64,000 bases of DNA, from NCBI RefSeq assembly GCF_921292975.1, contig NZ_CAKLCM010000002.1:1178001-1242000 (forward strand). The letters run 5' to 3'. Source of the stretch: Vibrio hippocampi (lineage in GTDB: Bacteria; Pseudomonadota; Gammaproteobacteria; Enterobacterales; Vibrionaceae). The translations under genes were made by a program, and so were the position numbers. Each line of letters opens with the position of its first letter. Within the stretch, counting starts at the first letter, position 1. Positions 40,634 to 50,066 of this stretch are shown here, one piece after another. The notes beneath the pieces were generated by a model. The model was not told the DNA's origin and made no database searches. It saw only the letters and a program-made list of their open reading frames with translations.

Positions 40634-41957
40634 AACCTTCTCCTACCGGTAATTTGATTCGGAAAATTGTGCTGTTAGCATCGCTCTTTACCGCTATGCT
40701 ACCGCCATTTTCACTGATAATTCTTTTCACAATTGAAAGCCCCAACCCCAACCCAAACGATAACCCACCTTTTTTAGTGGTGAAATTGGGCTGGAAAATT
40801 TTGCGTCTTGTGGCTTCGTCTATTTCTGGTCCATTATTGGCGATAATCACTTGAATCTTTTGATTGGATAATTTGGTTTGAATATCGATATGTGGGTCTT
40901 CCGTCCTTGCCAAGGCGTCGCAGGCATTTTTTAAAATGTTACTCCACACTTGCACATATTCCGTTGAGACTCCGCGAATAAGGGGTAAATTTGCCGGTCT
41001 TATTCTGACCGATACACGACGTAAATCACTTTGCAACAATGCCATCGCCTTATGAATGGAATCATTAATATCAAACAACGCATCTTGCTCAGTGTCGGTT
41101 CTGCCCAACTGTTTCACTGATTTAACAATCCCGACCGTATGCTTTGCCGCCAAACGAAGATCGTGCAAATCTCGCCCTAACTCCCAAAATCTGACGGCTT
41201 GCTCAGGGTTATTCAACCAAGCTTCTGTCAGCGCTTCATCATTCACCGCTTTGGCCAATTTTTTAGCCACCATGACATCCAGTTTATGTTTCTTTTGCAA
41301 TCGCTTGGCTTGGTTTCTCGCTTCGGTCGAAGAAATCACTTGTCCCTGTAGCAGGCCAACATCAAAAAATTGACTCGCGTCAGAGTGGACCTCTTCTAAA
41401 AGCTGTATCAACGCATGTTGCAGCCGATCGCTCTTACTACTCACCACACCAATCGCGTTGTTTAGTTCATGAGCGATCCCCGCCGCCAACTGTCCCAAGG
41501 TACTCATTTGCTCAGCGGTATGCAGGGTTTGCAGCGCTTTTTCTTTAGCAATCGCCTCTTGGGTGGCTCGCCTCTGCCTGCGTGACAACTCGTTAACCAT
41601 AACAGGCATAAACTGAGCACTAAGCGGTCCATTAACGTCGGGAGACTCCGCCGCAGTATGGCGGTCGATCCAGGCCAGTTTTACCTGGGTTTTGGTTATC
41701 ACCGTTGAAGAGGCTTGCCAAGTTCCAGAAAAGAAACTGTGGACACCAATAAAAGCCCCTTGTTGGGCACTAAAGACTTTGACTAAATTGTCGGCGCTAT
41801 CTTGCTCATAATAACCCGCAAGCTCACCATCCAAAACATAATATAGACGGTCATTATGACCGCTTTGCCTGAACAGAACGCTATCCGGCTGCAAGGTGAT
41901 TTGTCGCTGTTCGGCAGCAAAGTAGCGTTGTATAAGCGCCTGCACGGTGTTTTGCAT
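40620..41957 (-). CDS. Cytoplasmic histidine kinase with N-terminal cNMP-binding-like domain
   Basis: A 445-residue kinase without membrane helices. Residues ~10-120 form a cyclic-nucleotide-binding-like domain (LFRQSGHNDRLYYVLDGEL, then GAFIGVHSFF). Then come a coiled linker, an H-box AGIAHELNNAIGVVSSK (~160) with phosphorylated His, and an ATPase domain with ILKNACDAL, IIANNGPEI and GLGLGLSIVKRI. The NCS-type H-box (HELNN) is typical of NtrB/ZraS-like kinases. It follows the DASS transporter gene by 6 bases and overlaps its response regulator. The operon is transporter-kinase-regulator, so the kinase may sense transport or metabolic state. Confidence 0.88.
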   Translation of the reverse strand: MQNTVQALIQRYFAAEQRQITLQPDSVLFRQSGHNDRLYYVLDGELAGYYEQDSADNLVKVFSAQQGAFIGVHSFFSGTWQASSTVITKTQVKLAWIDRHTAAESPDVNGPLSAQFMPVMVNELSRRQRRATQEAIAKEKALQTLHTAEQMSTLGQLAAGIAHELNNAIGVVSSKSDRLQHALIQLLEEVHSDASQFFDVGLLQGQVISSTEARNQAKRLQKKHKLDVMVAKKLAKAVNDEALTEAWLNNPEQAVRFWELGRDLHDLRLAAKHTVGIVKSVKQLGRTDTEQDALFDINDSIHKAMALLQSDLRRVSVRIRPANLPLIRGVSTEYVQVWSNILKNACDALARTEDPHIDIQTKLSNQKIQVIIANNGPEIDEATRRKIFQPNFTTKKGGLSFGLGLGLSIVKRIISENGGSIAVKSDANSTIFRIKLPVGEGYGKA

Positions 41958-41963
41958 ATCAAC

Positions 41964-43382
41964 TTAACCTATATGCCCAACCGCATGCAGTAGCCACACC
42001 AACACAAAGCTGAGCAGCACGCCAACCACACCTAGAATCACCCCAACTTTTGCCATTTGGCTGCTCTGAACATGACCAGTTGCATGCGCTAAAGCATTCG
42101 GTGGGGTACTTATCGGCAATGACATACCCAACGAGGCGGCGAACGTCACCACAAGAATCAAGGTCACCTCACCACCAAGCGGCGCAAGGCTGACCATCGA
42201 AGCGCCTAATGCCGCCATAATAGGCATCAACAAGTTTGCCGTCGCAGTATGAGACATAAAGTTCGCCATCAGCAAACATAGGAAAGCGGCACCGAATAAC
42301 ACCACATAAGGGGAATAAGCATCAAACGGAATACTGTGTACCACCAGTTTGGCTAATCCGGTTTTATCCAGAGCGAGACCTAACGCAATACCGCCCGACA
42401 CCAACCACAGCACATCCCAAGAGATTTTTTTCAAATCTTCTTTATTGATGATGCCGGTGATGGAGAAAATCGCGACAGGGATTAATGCGACCGTATACGA
42501 GTTCATGCCATGGGAAGAGCCCATCAACCACAGTAGAATGGTTAAACCAAAGGTAATATAAACCATGATCGCCTTGGGTGTTTTTAAGAATCGACCTTTG
42601 ATTTCCAAATCAATTTTCTGTTGGTCTGCTTTATAGAGCGCGTTAATCACAAACCAAGCGAACGCCATCATCACCACGACAAACGGCACACCAAATGCCA
42701 TCCACTCGCCAAAACTAATCAAGTTGTCACCCACCAAATATTTGAGTGCGATAGCGTTGGGTGGCGTACCGATTGGCGTGCCGATACCGCCAATATTGGC
42801 AGCAACAGGAATACAAAGCGCAAAGGCGATACGACCAGGATCTTTCGGTCCAAACACGGCGATCACCGGAGTGAGTATCGACAACATCATCGCTGTGGTC
42901 GCGGTGTTAGACATAAACATGGAAAAAATGCCGGTAATGAGCATTAGACCCAGCATAACAAAACGGGGATCTTGACCAAAAGGCTTGAGTAGCACCCTTG
43001 CGAGATTGACATCAAGCCGATACTTGGTCGCCGCCATTGCTAGAAAGAAACCACCGAGAAACAACATGATAATTGGACTGGCAAACGTCGCCATGATATC
43101 GCTGTAGCTGAGTAATTCGCCAAAATGCGGCTCATTTTCTGACATTCGGAACAGATAGATGCCTTTATTCGAGATTAACAACAGTTCCAAGACGATAATC
43201 ACCACAGAAGTGGCGTAAATAGGAATAGGCTCAAATACCCAACAAAGCGCCGCCAACAGGAAAATGGCAATCACACGTTGCTGTACTATGGTTAAGCCTT
43301 CAAAAGGAAACGCGGATAACGGTAAACAAAGAACAATTAACGGAATAAGAATTGGAATGACAAATTTAATATATGAGCGCAT
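41964..43382 (-). CDS. DASS/SLC13 family anion:Na+ symporter
   Basis: A 472-residue membrane protein with about eleven helices. SNTATTAMMLSI (~155) and GTPPNAIALKYLVGD (~205), with the mirrored SHTATANLLMPIM (~375) and ISTPPNALAHATG (~427), are the twin SNT/TPP substrate-binding motifs of the divalent anion:Na+ symporters (VcINDY-like), which import succinate or other C4-dicarboxylates, or sulfate. Substrate choice is not readable here. First gene of an operon with a kinase and a response regulator. Confidence 0.9.
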   Translation of the reverse strand: MRSYIKFVIPILIPLIVLCLPLSAFPFEGLTIVQQRVIAIFLLAALCWVFEPIPIYATSVVIIVLELLLISNKGIYLFRMSENEPHFGELLSYSDIMATFASPIIMLFLGGFFLAMAATKYRLDVNLARVLLKPFGQDPRFVMLGLMLITGIFSMFMSNTATTAMMLSILTPVIAVFGPKDPGRIAFALCIPVAANIGGIGTPIGTPPNAIALKYLVGDNLISFGEWMAFGVPFVVVMMAFAWFVINALYKADQQKIDLEIKGRFLKTPKAIMVYITFGLTILLWLMGSSHGMNSYTVALIPVAIFSITGIINKEDLKKISWDVLWLVSGGIALGLALDKTGLAKLVVHSIPFDAYSPYVVLFGAAFLCLLMANFMSHTATANLLMPIMAALGASMVSLAPLGGEVTLILVVTFAASLGMSLPISTPPNALAHATGHVQSSQMAKVGVILGVVGVLLSFVLVWLLHAVGHIG

Positions 43383-43839
43383 GGTCCATCTTTAACTCGA
43401 GCAATAAACTGACTGGCACGTAGTATTGCTAAATTAAGGCTAAGGTGTTTAGCGTATGATCAATATTTGTTGAGTTAGTTCAAGGTTTCTAGGCATGATC
43501 GGGCGCGAGTTTAAGAGAGTCTCTCGCTTTGATAAGACTGTTTTTCCCAAAGTATGACCAAAACTCAAGCAACAGGTTAAATGTTGCTGAATTTGTATGA
43601 TTTATGCGCAATCATATCGACTTCGAAAAGTCGGATTTAAATATCATGTTTATAGCGTCGTGCGTACTGCCGACGAAGATCACTAGATGTCGTATTAAAA
43701 TCACCTAAAACAAGATTCAGCGCACTATTTGCCGACAGCAGCAGTGATCTAAGTAGCATCCAACACTTTCTTAATTACTAATTAACTTTGCCATACAATA
43801 TCCTTTGTTCTGTGATTAACAAAACATGGAATTAATTCA
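43383..43839. other. Gene-free region between the divergent DASS and TctCBA operons
   Basis: About 457 bases, with no ORF, repeat or terminator. It should hold two promoters; I see no confident operator. Confidence 0.4.
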
Positions 43840-44316
43840 ATGGTAAAGAATCACTTAGATTTGGCTATCGATGCTGTCGAACTTGTTAAGCCTTCAATCG
43901 AAAAATTATTTGAAAGAACCAATCGAAAAGAGCTCCATATTGTTGTGATGGACCCACGAGTAAAACCTTGGGAAAGCACATTTGAAGAAGCTATCTTGTA
44001 CCAAACATCCCTTGGCTCCCCCGAACAGTGGACAATCCCGTTCGATCAATTTGCGCGTAAAAAAGCACAACAAGCATGGCGCAACGGTCGCCCTAACTTA
44101 ACAAACCAAACTTTACATACCTCATCTTTACAGGAAGAAGATCTGCTGTTCTACGGATCTTTTGTCTATGGAGACATTGTTGTCGCCTGTAGTGGCGTTG
44201 AACAATGGTACGACATGCTTATCAGCGGTTGGATAGCTGTCGCGTTCGAACAACTCTGCATGAGTGAATATCAAAATAATAAAACCAATAACCCTACACA
44301 AACTTACCGTAAATAA
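43840..44316 (+). CDS. Unrecognised protein in front of the Tct transporter genes
   Basis: A 158-residue soluble protein I cannot assign. It contains HIVVMDPRVKPWESTFEEAI and WTIPFDQFARKKAQQAW, and ends in a polar tail. The overall pattern slightly resembles GlcG/HbpS-type proteins, but their motifs are not present. It precedes tctC by 19 bases in the same direction and probably belongs to the same operon, so a sensing or metabolic role in the carboxylate system is likely; that is inference. Confidence 0.65.
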   Translation: MVKNHLDLAIDAVELVKPSIEKLFERTNRKELHIVVMDPRVKPWESTFEEAILYQTSLGSPEQWTIPFDQFARKKAQQAWRNGRPNLTNQTLHTSSLQEEDLLFYGSFVYGDIVVACSGVEQWYDMLISGWIAVAFEQLCMSEYQNNKTNNPTQTYRK

Positions 44317-44335
44317 CGTATAGAAGGTCTTGATT

Positions 44336-45262
44336 ATGAACAAGTTACTAAAATCGCTACTTGTCACCGCTGGTGTGATGGCTTCAGCTTCAGCTATTTC
44401 TGCTGATTACCCATCAAAAAATATTCGTCTCGTTGTACCATTTGGAGCCGGTGGCGGTACCGATGCCGTGGGTCGTACTCTTGCTAACTCAGCAAAAGAC
44501 ATTCTGGGTCAAAATATTGCAGTTATGAACCGTACTGGCGGTGCGGGTGCTGTCGGAATGAGCTTCGGCGCTCAGCAACGTCCTGATGGCTACACGCTGA
44601 CCGTTGTTACGCGTGAAATCGCTTCCCTTCCACAAATGGGGCTTATGCAGCATGACGCGAGCGACTTTAAACTCATTCGCCTTGTTAACCTCGACCCTGC
44701 CGTGGTGCTGGTTCATAAAGACAGCCCATACAACACCATTAATGATTTGATTGCCGAAGCGAAAAAAGGCGATGGCGTAGTCAAATTTGCTTCTACCGCA
44801 GCGCCAAACTTCTATTTAATGGCGCTTGAAAAGGACCAAAACATCAAACTAAACGCAATCCCGTACAACGGAGCCTCTGAAGCCATTCCTGCAGTGCTGG
44901 GCAAACACACAGATGTCACTATGGTGACTCCAGGTGAAGCGATTGCACAACTACGTTCTGGTCAGCTAAAAGCGCTTGGCGTTATGTCTGAAGAGCGCAT
45001 TGGTTACTTGCCTGAAGTTCCGACACTGAAAGAGCAAGGTGTTGATGTCGTTACAGGGACTTGGCGTGGTATTGGCGCACCAAAAGATACACCAGATGCA
45101 ATCATCGAAACGCTAGGTAAAGCATTCGATGAAGCTATGGCTTCTGCAGAATTCAAAGAGTTTATGGAAAAAGGTGCAATGACCATCCATAACATGAATG
45201 CAGAAGAGTTCACTCAGTTTGTTGAGCAAGATACTAAGTCGCTAGGCAAACTAATTAATTAA
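44336..45262 (+). CDS. Tripartite tricarboxylate transporter substrate-binding protein (TctC/Bug)
   Basis: A 308-residue periplasmic binding protein with a signal peptide (cut near ASAISA, ~20). The mature start YPSKNIRLVVPFGAGGGTDAVG and the C-terminal PTLKEQGVDVVTGTWRGIGAP are hallmarks of the Bug family, which feeds TctAB-type carboxylate transporters. Ligand (citrate, tartrate or another organic acid) cannot be read out. A TTG at 44330 is possible; the ATG at 44336 with AAGG upstream is preferred. Confidence 0.9.
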   Translation: MNKLLKSLLVTAGVMASASAISADYPSKNIRLVVPFGAGGGTDAVGRTLANSAKDILGQNIAVMNRTGGAGAVGMSFGAQQRPDGYTLTVVTREIASLPQMGLMQHDASDFKLIRLVNLDPAVVLVHKDSPYNTINDLIAEAKKGDGVVKFASTAAPNFYLMALEKDQNIKLNAIPYNGASEAIPAVLGKHTDVTMVTPGEAIAQLRSGQLKALGVMSEERIGYLPEVPTLKEQGVDVVTGTWRGIGAPKDTPDAIIETLGKAFDEAMASAEFKEFMEKGAMTIHNMNAEEFTQFVEQDTKSLGKLIN

Positions 45263-45273
45263 GCCGCTGTTTT

Positions 45274-45307
45274 TGGGAGCATTATTATTAATGCTCCCAT
45301 TTTGTTT
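45274..45307 (+). terminator. Intercistronic terminator after tctC
   Basis: Stem TGGGAGCATT / AATGCTCCCA, followed by TTTTGTTTTTTT. It is upstream of the tctB ribosome site and probably reduces expression of the membrane subunits relative to the binding protein. Confidence 0.85.
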
Positions 45308-45322
45308 TTTTGGGGTATTTAT

Positions 45323-45766
45323 ATGATCAATAGAAACATGATCTTTCCTTCCCTTATTATTGTTATAAGTGCAATCGTACTGGTCATTATCTCTCAATTT
45401 GCAGAACCTCGCTTTCAAGACGCAAGTGTTGATGCAAAGTTTTTTCCTACGGCAATCGCTATTATTCAAATTCTCATTTGTATCGCTTTAATTGTGCAAG
45501 TTCGCATTAAAAAGCTGGCAGCTAACCAGCAGCCAATTTTCTCTAAAATGGCGGCATTTGGCGTTGGTTTCCTTATTGCCTACGCTGTTTTAATTAGCGT
45601 TATTGGCTACCTATATGCGAGCCTTGTTGCCTTCACTGCCTACCTGATATTTTTCAAAGTCAAAAAACCCTTGTTCTACGCTGTCGCTTGGGCATTTGTA
45701 TTCTGTGTTTACTACCTATTTGGTGAAGTGTTCTATATTGCGCTTCCTGAAGGCTACTTTTATTAA
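45323..45766 (+). CDS. Tripartite tricarboxylate transporter small permease (TctB)
   Basis: A 147-residue protein with four hydrophobic segments, the layout of TctB subunits; the DASVDAKFFPTAIAIIQI segment after helix 1 is common in them. Partner of the following TctA. The ATG at 45323 follows GGGG by 7 bases; the longer frame to 45302 runs through the terminator. Confidence 0.82.
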   Translation: MINRNMIFPSLIIVISAIVLVIISQFAEPRFQDASVDAKFFPTAIAIIQILICIALIVQVRIKKLAANQQPIFSKMAAFGVGFLIAYAVLISVIGYLYASLVAFTAYLIFFKVKKPLFYAVAWAFVFCVYYLFGEVFYIALPEGYFY

Positions 45767-45775
45767 GGGCACACT

Positions 45776-47269
45776 ATGTTAGAGCATCTATTTAACGGCC
45801 TCTTAACCGCTTTTAGCCCTGAGGTCTTACCCATTTTGATCTTCGGCGTGGTCGGAGGCATCGTTCTTGGTGCATTGCCGGGTCTTACTGCAACAATGGG
45901 CGTTGCCATCTTGCTTCCTTTTACCTTTGGTATGGCGTCAACGCCCGCTCTTGTTATGTTGGTGGGTGTCTATATTGGTGGTATCTATGGTGGTTCGATT
46001 GCAGCCATACTATTAAAAACCCCCGGCACTCCGGCCTCTGCGGCGACCGTTCTCGACGGACATACGCTAGCAGCCAAAGGACAAGCAGCAAGAGCTCTTA
46101 GTATTTCTGCGGTGGCTTCATTTGTTGGCGGTCTGATCAGTACCATCGTATTGATCGCCATCTCACCACTTTTAGCCAATTTCGCCTTGCGATTTAATGC
46201 TCCTGAGTATTTTGCACTGGCTCTGTTCGGGCTCACTATCATTGCTAGCGTCTCGGCACAAAATATCTTAAAGGGATTGCTTGCTGGTAGTATTGGATTA
46301 TTAATTTCAACCGTTGGCTTAGATCCTATCAGCAGCGTACCGAGGTTTACCTTTGGTATTATGGATCTCTATAGCGGTATTAATGTCATTCCGGTATTGA
46401 TTGGCTTATTCGCATTGTCTGAAGCCATTAATCAAATCGAGAAAATCATTAAAGAAAAACGTACGGAAGTGCCTAAGTTTGACCACACTTTGCTTAGCCG
46501 ACAAGACCTCAAAGATATGATGCCAACCGCTATCAAGAGTGGTCTTATGGGGACATCGATTGGTTCTGTACCCGGAGCAGGTGCTGATATTTCCGCGTTC
46601 GTCTGCTACAACGAAGCAAAACGCGTTTCAAAAAACCCTGACGAATTCGGTAAAGGCTCAATTCGAGGCTTAGCCGCCGCTGAGGCAGGAAATAATGGCG
46701 TGACGGGGGGATCATTGGTTCCTTTGCTAACATTGGGTGTCCCCGGTGACGCTGTTGCTGCTGTTTTGCTCGGCGCACTGATCGTACAAGGCTTAACTCC
46801 CGGTCCGTTGCTCTTTGCCCATAGTCCTGAGGTCGTCTATGGCGTATTCAGCTCGATGCTTGTCGCTAATGTGGTGATGTTATTGGTGGGCTTAGTCGGT
46901 ATTCGCTTTTTCTGTCGAATCATTGAAGTCCCTAAGTTATTAATGATCCCGATCATCATATTCTTATCGGTCGTTGGCGCTTATGCCATCAACAATTCGA
47001 TGTTTGATGTGGGTATCGCTATCGCCTTTGGTTTACTCGGTTTTGTATTAGGAAAAATGGATATTCCGTCATCTCCTATTTTGCTGGCGATTATTTTAGG
47101 TCCGATGGCAGAAACTAACCTCAGAAAAGCACTATTAATGTATGACAACTCTTGGTCTTTCCTCTACGAGCGTCCCATTGCTTTAGGTTTTATCTTGTTG
47201 GCCATATTCTCCGTGTACTCGACAATGAAAATGAAGAAGAAGTCGAAATTAAACCAGACCAGCGATTAG
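45776..47269 (+). CDS. Tripartite tricarboxylate transporter large permease (TctA)
   Basis: A 497-residue membrane protein with about twelve helices. GGIVLGALPGLTATMGVAIL (~27) and the following PFTFGMASTPALVMLVGVY, GGIYGGSIAAILLKTPGTP (~65) and GSVPGAGADISAFVCYNEAKR (~262) are TctA signatures. Together with TctB and TctC it makes a secondary carboxylate importer driven by ion gradients. Nine bases after tctB. Confidence 0.93.
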   Translation: MLEHLFNGLLTAFSPEVLPILIFGVVGGIVLGALPGLTATMGVAILLPFTFGMASTPALVMLVGVYIGGIYGGSIAAILLKTPGTPASAATVLDGHTLAAKGQAARALSISAVASFVGGLISTIVLIAISPLLANFALRFNAPEYFALALFGLTIIASVSAQNILKGLLAGSIGLLISTVGLDPISSVPRFTFGIMDLYSGINVIPVLIGLFALSEAINQIEKIIKEKRTEVPKFDHTLLSRQDLKDMMPTAIKSGLMGTSIGSVPGAGADISAFVCYNEAKRVSKNPDEFGKGSIRGLAAAEAGNNGVTGGSLVPLLTLGVPGDAVAAVLLGALIVQGLTPGPLLFAHSPEVVYGVFSSMLVANVVMLLVGLVGIRFFCRIIEVPKLLMIPIIIFLSVVGAYAINNSMFDVGIAIAFGLLGFVLGKMDIPSSPILLAIILGPMAETNLRKALLMYDNSWSFLYERPIALGFILLAIFSVYSTMKMKKKSKLNQTSD

Positions 47270-47277
47270 CACATGGT

Positions 47278-47307
47278 AAAGCGGTCACCGTATTGAGTGA
47301 CCGCTTT
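47278..47307 (+). terminator. Terminator of the Tct operon
   Basis: Stem AAAGCGGTCAC / GTGACCGCTTT with an 8-base loop and an A/T tail ending in TTTT. Confidence 0.75.
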
Positions 47308-47372
47308 ATTGTTTTAGAAAAGCATCGTTTAAACCATCATACTGTTCACTGAATCTGCAACGGTTAACGGCA

Positions 47373-47846
47373 TCAACTGCGTTGACCCAACCTAACAGTA
47401 CCGTCTGTATTAAACCACAAGGCTTGATTGCGACGGCGAGCAAGGAGGAATGGACCGTCATCGTAAAATAGAAAGTTCTTCCAGTACTTTTTAAATACCG
47501 ACCATTTGGTTTCAATGATGTTGTACTTCTCATAACAAAAATACACCGTCACATCATCTTGCCAGTCTAAAAACTCATTCACCGCTGATGGTAGGGCGTT
47601 ATCATCCGATTCCCACTCTTGCATCCAGTCAACGCTCTCTAGCCAGTTGCTTTCATTCATTGGCCAGTCTTGACTGCTGAGTCGTTCAGCATCTGGGCTT
47701 TGCGCACTGACATTCTCTTTCCAAAACTGAGCCGCGCGGGCTTGAGTCATCGGTTTAATCTGTGACCAATCCTGTTCAGGAACTGGCATAGATTGGTGAG
47801 TAAAAATCCATTTTCTTTGGTATTGCTCCAAAGTTTCGTAAGACAT
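47373..47846 (-). CDS. DUF2947 family protein
   Basis: A 157-residue soluble protein. The segments YQRKWIFTHQSMPVPE, ARAAQFWKENVSAQSPD, VTVYFCYEKYNIIETKW and WKNFLFYDDGPFLLAR match the Vibrio DUF2947 family as I remember it; its function is not known. Rich in Trp and Tyr, no signal or membrane segment. Stands alone. Confidence 0.75.
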   Translation of the reverse strand: MSYETLEQYQRKWIFTHQSMPVPEQDWSQIKPMTQARAAQFWKENVSAQSPDAERLSSQDWPMNESNWLESVDWMQEWESDDNALPSAVNEFLDWQDDVTVYFCYEKYNIIETKWSVFKKYWKNFLFYDDGPFLLARRRNQALWFNTDGTVRLGQRS

Positions 47847-47880
47847 TTCGTCTCCTAAGTATCAATATGCCGTCATCATT

Positions 47881-48489
47881 TTACGACATCTTTTGCATAT
47901 AACGTTGCGAATTTGCTTGCCAGTTAGGGTTAATCAAGGCAGTGAGGATATGGTCCTCCCATTTTCCGTTGATCAATAGATAGTCTTTCGCTATCCCCTC
48001 TTTTTCAAATCCCATCGAATGAAGTACCGCGCCACTGCGATGATTATTGGGCATATAAGTGGCGCCAATTCGATGCATCTGCTGGGTATCAAACATATAA
48101 GGTAACGCAAGTGCTAAGGCTTTCTGCATAAAGCCCTGTCCTTGCGCGCTTTGAGCCAGTGAATACCCTAAATTGCAACTATAAACTGGGAATCGTACTA
48201 AATGGCTAAAGGAGACAGTGCCAATCATTTTTTGGCTGCTCAACTCTACGATAATGCAATAGTACGCTTTCCCTAAGCGGTGCAGTTCATCCAACTTAAT
48301 CAGTTTCGAAGCCCAACTATCCACTCGATAAAAATCTTCACCGCGTTCTGGTTCCCAAGGTTTAAGATGTTCACGGTTGTGCTGAAAGTAATCAGCTAAC
48401 ATATAAGCATCTGAGGGCTTGGTGGTTCGCACCAATATCTCCCCATCGCTGCAATACATCTGTACTGGCGAGCTCAAGTCTTGCATCAA
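47881..48489 (-). CDS. RimJ/RimL-type protein N-acetyltransferase
   Basis: A 202-residue GNAT enzyme. ADYFQHNREHLKPWEPER near residue 30 and LGYSLAQSAQGQGFMQKAL (~108) with MHRIGATYMPNNHRSGAVLHSMGFEKEGI (~145; read in shorter parts) are typical of RimJ, which acetylates the N-terminal alanine of ribosomal protein S5. Start overlaps the TyrR stop by 4 nt, so the two are co-transcribed. Confidence 0.8.
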   Translation of the reverse strand: MMQDLSSPVQMYCSDGEILVRTTKPSDAYMLADYFQHNREHLKPWEPERGEDFYRVDSWASKLIKLDELHRLGKAYYCIIVELSSQKMIGTVSFSHLVRFPVYSCNLGYSLAQSAQGQGFMQKALALALPYMFDTQQMHRIGATYMPNNHRSGAVLHSMGFEKEGIAKDYLLINGKWEDHILTALINPNWQANSQRYMQKMS

Positions 48490-50027
48490 TTCTTCCGAAT
48501 ATTGTAGTCACGAAGCTTGTTTGCTATCGATGTATGAGACACGTTAAGTCGCTTCGCCAACTTGCGGCTTGAAGGAAACGCCTGATACAACTTTTCCAAT
48601 ACCTTAGACTCATATTCTTTCATAATATCGTCCAGCGAACCTTCCAAGTTCAAGGCTGCACTTGAAGAAGAGACGGCATCGAGACGAGGCAAATTGAAGT
48701 CTTTTGATTTTAGCTCATGACCCGTAAATTGAGTGAGCGCACGTAACACCATGTTATCAAGCTGACGCATATTGCCTGGCCACGCATATTGGCTAAGCTC
48801 CTTGACTAACTCTTCATCAAAACTGGGTTTAGTTAACCCTAGATGATGGCTGTGCTTAGTAATAAACAGCTCCAATAAAGGTGCAATGTCACTTGAGCGT
48901 TCACATAGCGGCGGTATATTCAATGTCAGTACATTTAGTCGATAAAATAGATCTTCACGGAACTGCCCCGCTTCCGCTAACTGCGCTAAATTGTGTCGAG
49001 TTGATGCGATAATGCGGACATCTGCCTGCATTTCGTGCTCTTCACCGACTCGCCTAAAACGACCGTCTTGTAACAAGCGCAACATTTTGATCTGCAAATG
49101 CGGACTCATTTCACCAATTTCATCCAGCAGCACCGTACCGCCGTTAGCTTGTTCGAAAATGCCTTTATGTCCATGTTCATGATTAAAAGAACCCGGTGCA
49201 TGACCAAACAATTCTGTCTCCGCTACGTCATCGGGCATTGACGCGCAACTAACCACCAAGAACGGATGCTCGGCGCGACTTGAGCGAGTATGGCAAGCTC
49301 GAGCTAGCATCTCTTTACCCGTACCAGTATCGCCAGTAATCAAAAGAGGTTGATCCAATAATGCGAGTTTTTTCGCTTGGCTGATCAGTGCTTTATGTTT
49401 ATTGGAGATGCCGACAAAATGCTCAAAACCAAGGGCATGGCTATCGGGCAACATATCACTCGTTTTACCCGCGCCTTTTGGATACACGCTCACAACGATG
49501 CTCGTCAATACCGCTTCATCGCTATGGTTGGTGATATACACTGGCAAAATATCCATTTTGTGGTCGATACCATCAATCACAACGGTACTTTGCTGGCGAG
49601 AGACCTCGCCTTCCATCCATTTAGCAAAATTAAAGCTAGGGATCAAAGAAGAGATTTGCTGCCCTACCGCTTCTTGCTCAGTTTTGGCTAACAGCTTTAG
49701 AGCGGCATGGTTCGCAATATCCACCGCACCTTTGAGATCGATGGATAGCACCGGATACGGCAGATTAGTAAGCAGAGAAATCAGTTCGTTATTATGCCTT
49801 TCACTGGGCATAAATTGAATTTTGCGTACATCTTTAACCCCGTCAATGCGGCGAATTTCTGCCATAAGATCACGAAAGGTGTCAAAATCAATATCAGGAC
49901 AGTTCAGATAGATGATACCGACGGGATCGATTTCAATCCCTCTCAGGTCTAAGCTGCGAGCCGTCAACAGCTCTAATAACTCTCTGGTTAGACCTAATCT
50001 ATCCTCACAAAGCACTTGTAAACGCAC
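48486..50027 (-). CDS. tyrR: Transcriptional regulator TyrR
   Basis: A 513-residue regulator of aromatic amino-acid genes. The N-terminal ACT domain RLQVLCEDRLGLTRELLELL matches E. coli TyrR closely. A PAS-like domain (~80-190) follows, then an AAA+ sigma-54-type ATPase core (Walker A GDTGTGKEML ~220, Walker B in ANGGTVLLDEIGEM), and a Fis-like HTH (RKLAKRLNVSHTSIANKLRD) at the end. Frames also open to a GTG at 50054; the GTG at 50027, with AGGA 9 bases upstream, gives the conserved N-terminus. A TyrR-like box covers the region just upstream, suggesting autoregulation. Confidence 0.92.
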   Translation of the reverse strand: MRLQVLCEDRLGLTRELLELLTARSLDLRGIEIDPVGIIYLNCPDIDFDTFRDLMAEIRRIDGVKDVRKIQFMPSERHNNELISLLTNLPYPVLSIDLKGAVDIANHAALKLLAKTEQEAVGQQISSLIPSFNFAKWMEGEVSRQQSTVVIDGIDHKMDILPVYITNHSDEAVLTSIVVSVYPKGAGKTSDMLPDSHALGFEHFVGISNKHKALISQAKKLALLDQPLLITGDTGTGKEMLARACHTRSSRAEHPFLVVSCASMPDDVAETELFGHAPGSFNHEHGHKGIFEQANGGTVLLDEIGEMSPHLQIKMLRLLQDGRFRRVGEEHEMQADVRIIASTRHNLAQLAEAGQFREDLFYRLNVLTLNIPPLCERSSDIAPLLELFITKHSHHLGLTKPSFDEELVKELSQYAWPGNMRQLDNMVLRALTQFTGHELKSKDFNLPRLDAVSSSSAALNLEGSLDDIMKEYESKVLEKLYQAFPSSRKLAKRLNVSHTSIANKLRDYNIRKN

Positions 50028-50048
50028 TAAGAATTTCCTATTGAAAGG

Positions 50049-50066
50049 TGTCACGAAAAGTTGACA
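50049..50066. promoter_or_regulatory. Candidate TyrR box (autoregulation)
   Basis: TGTCACGAAAAGTTGACA is an 18-bp imperfect palindrome with the TGT-N12-ACA frame of TyrR boxes (consensus TGTAAAN6TTTACA). Two further GTGTCAC motifs lie at about 50110 and 50150. Confidence 0.45.
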
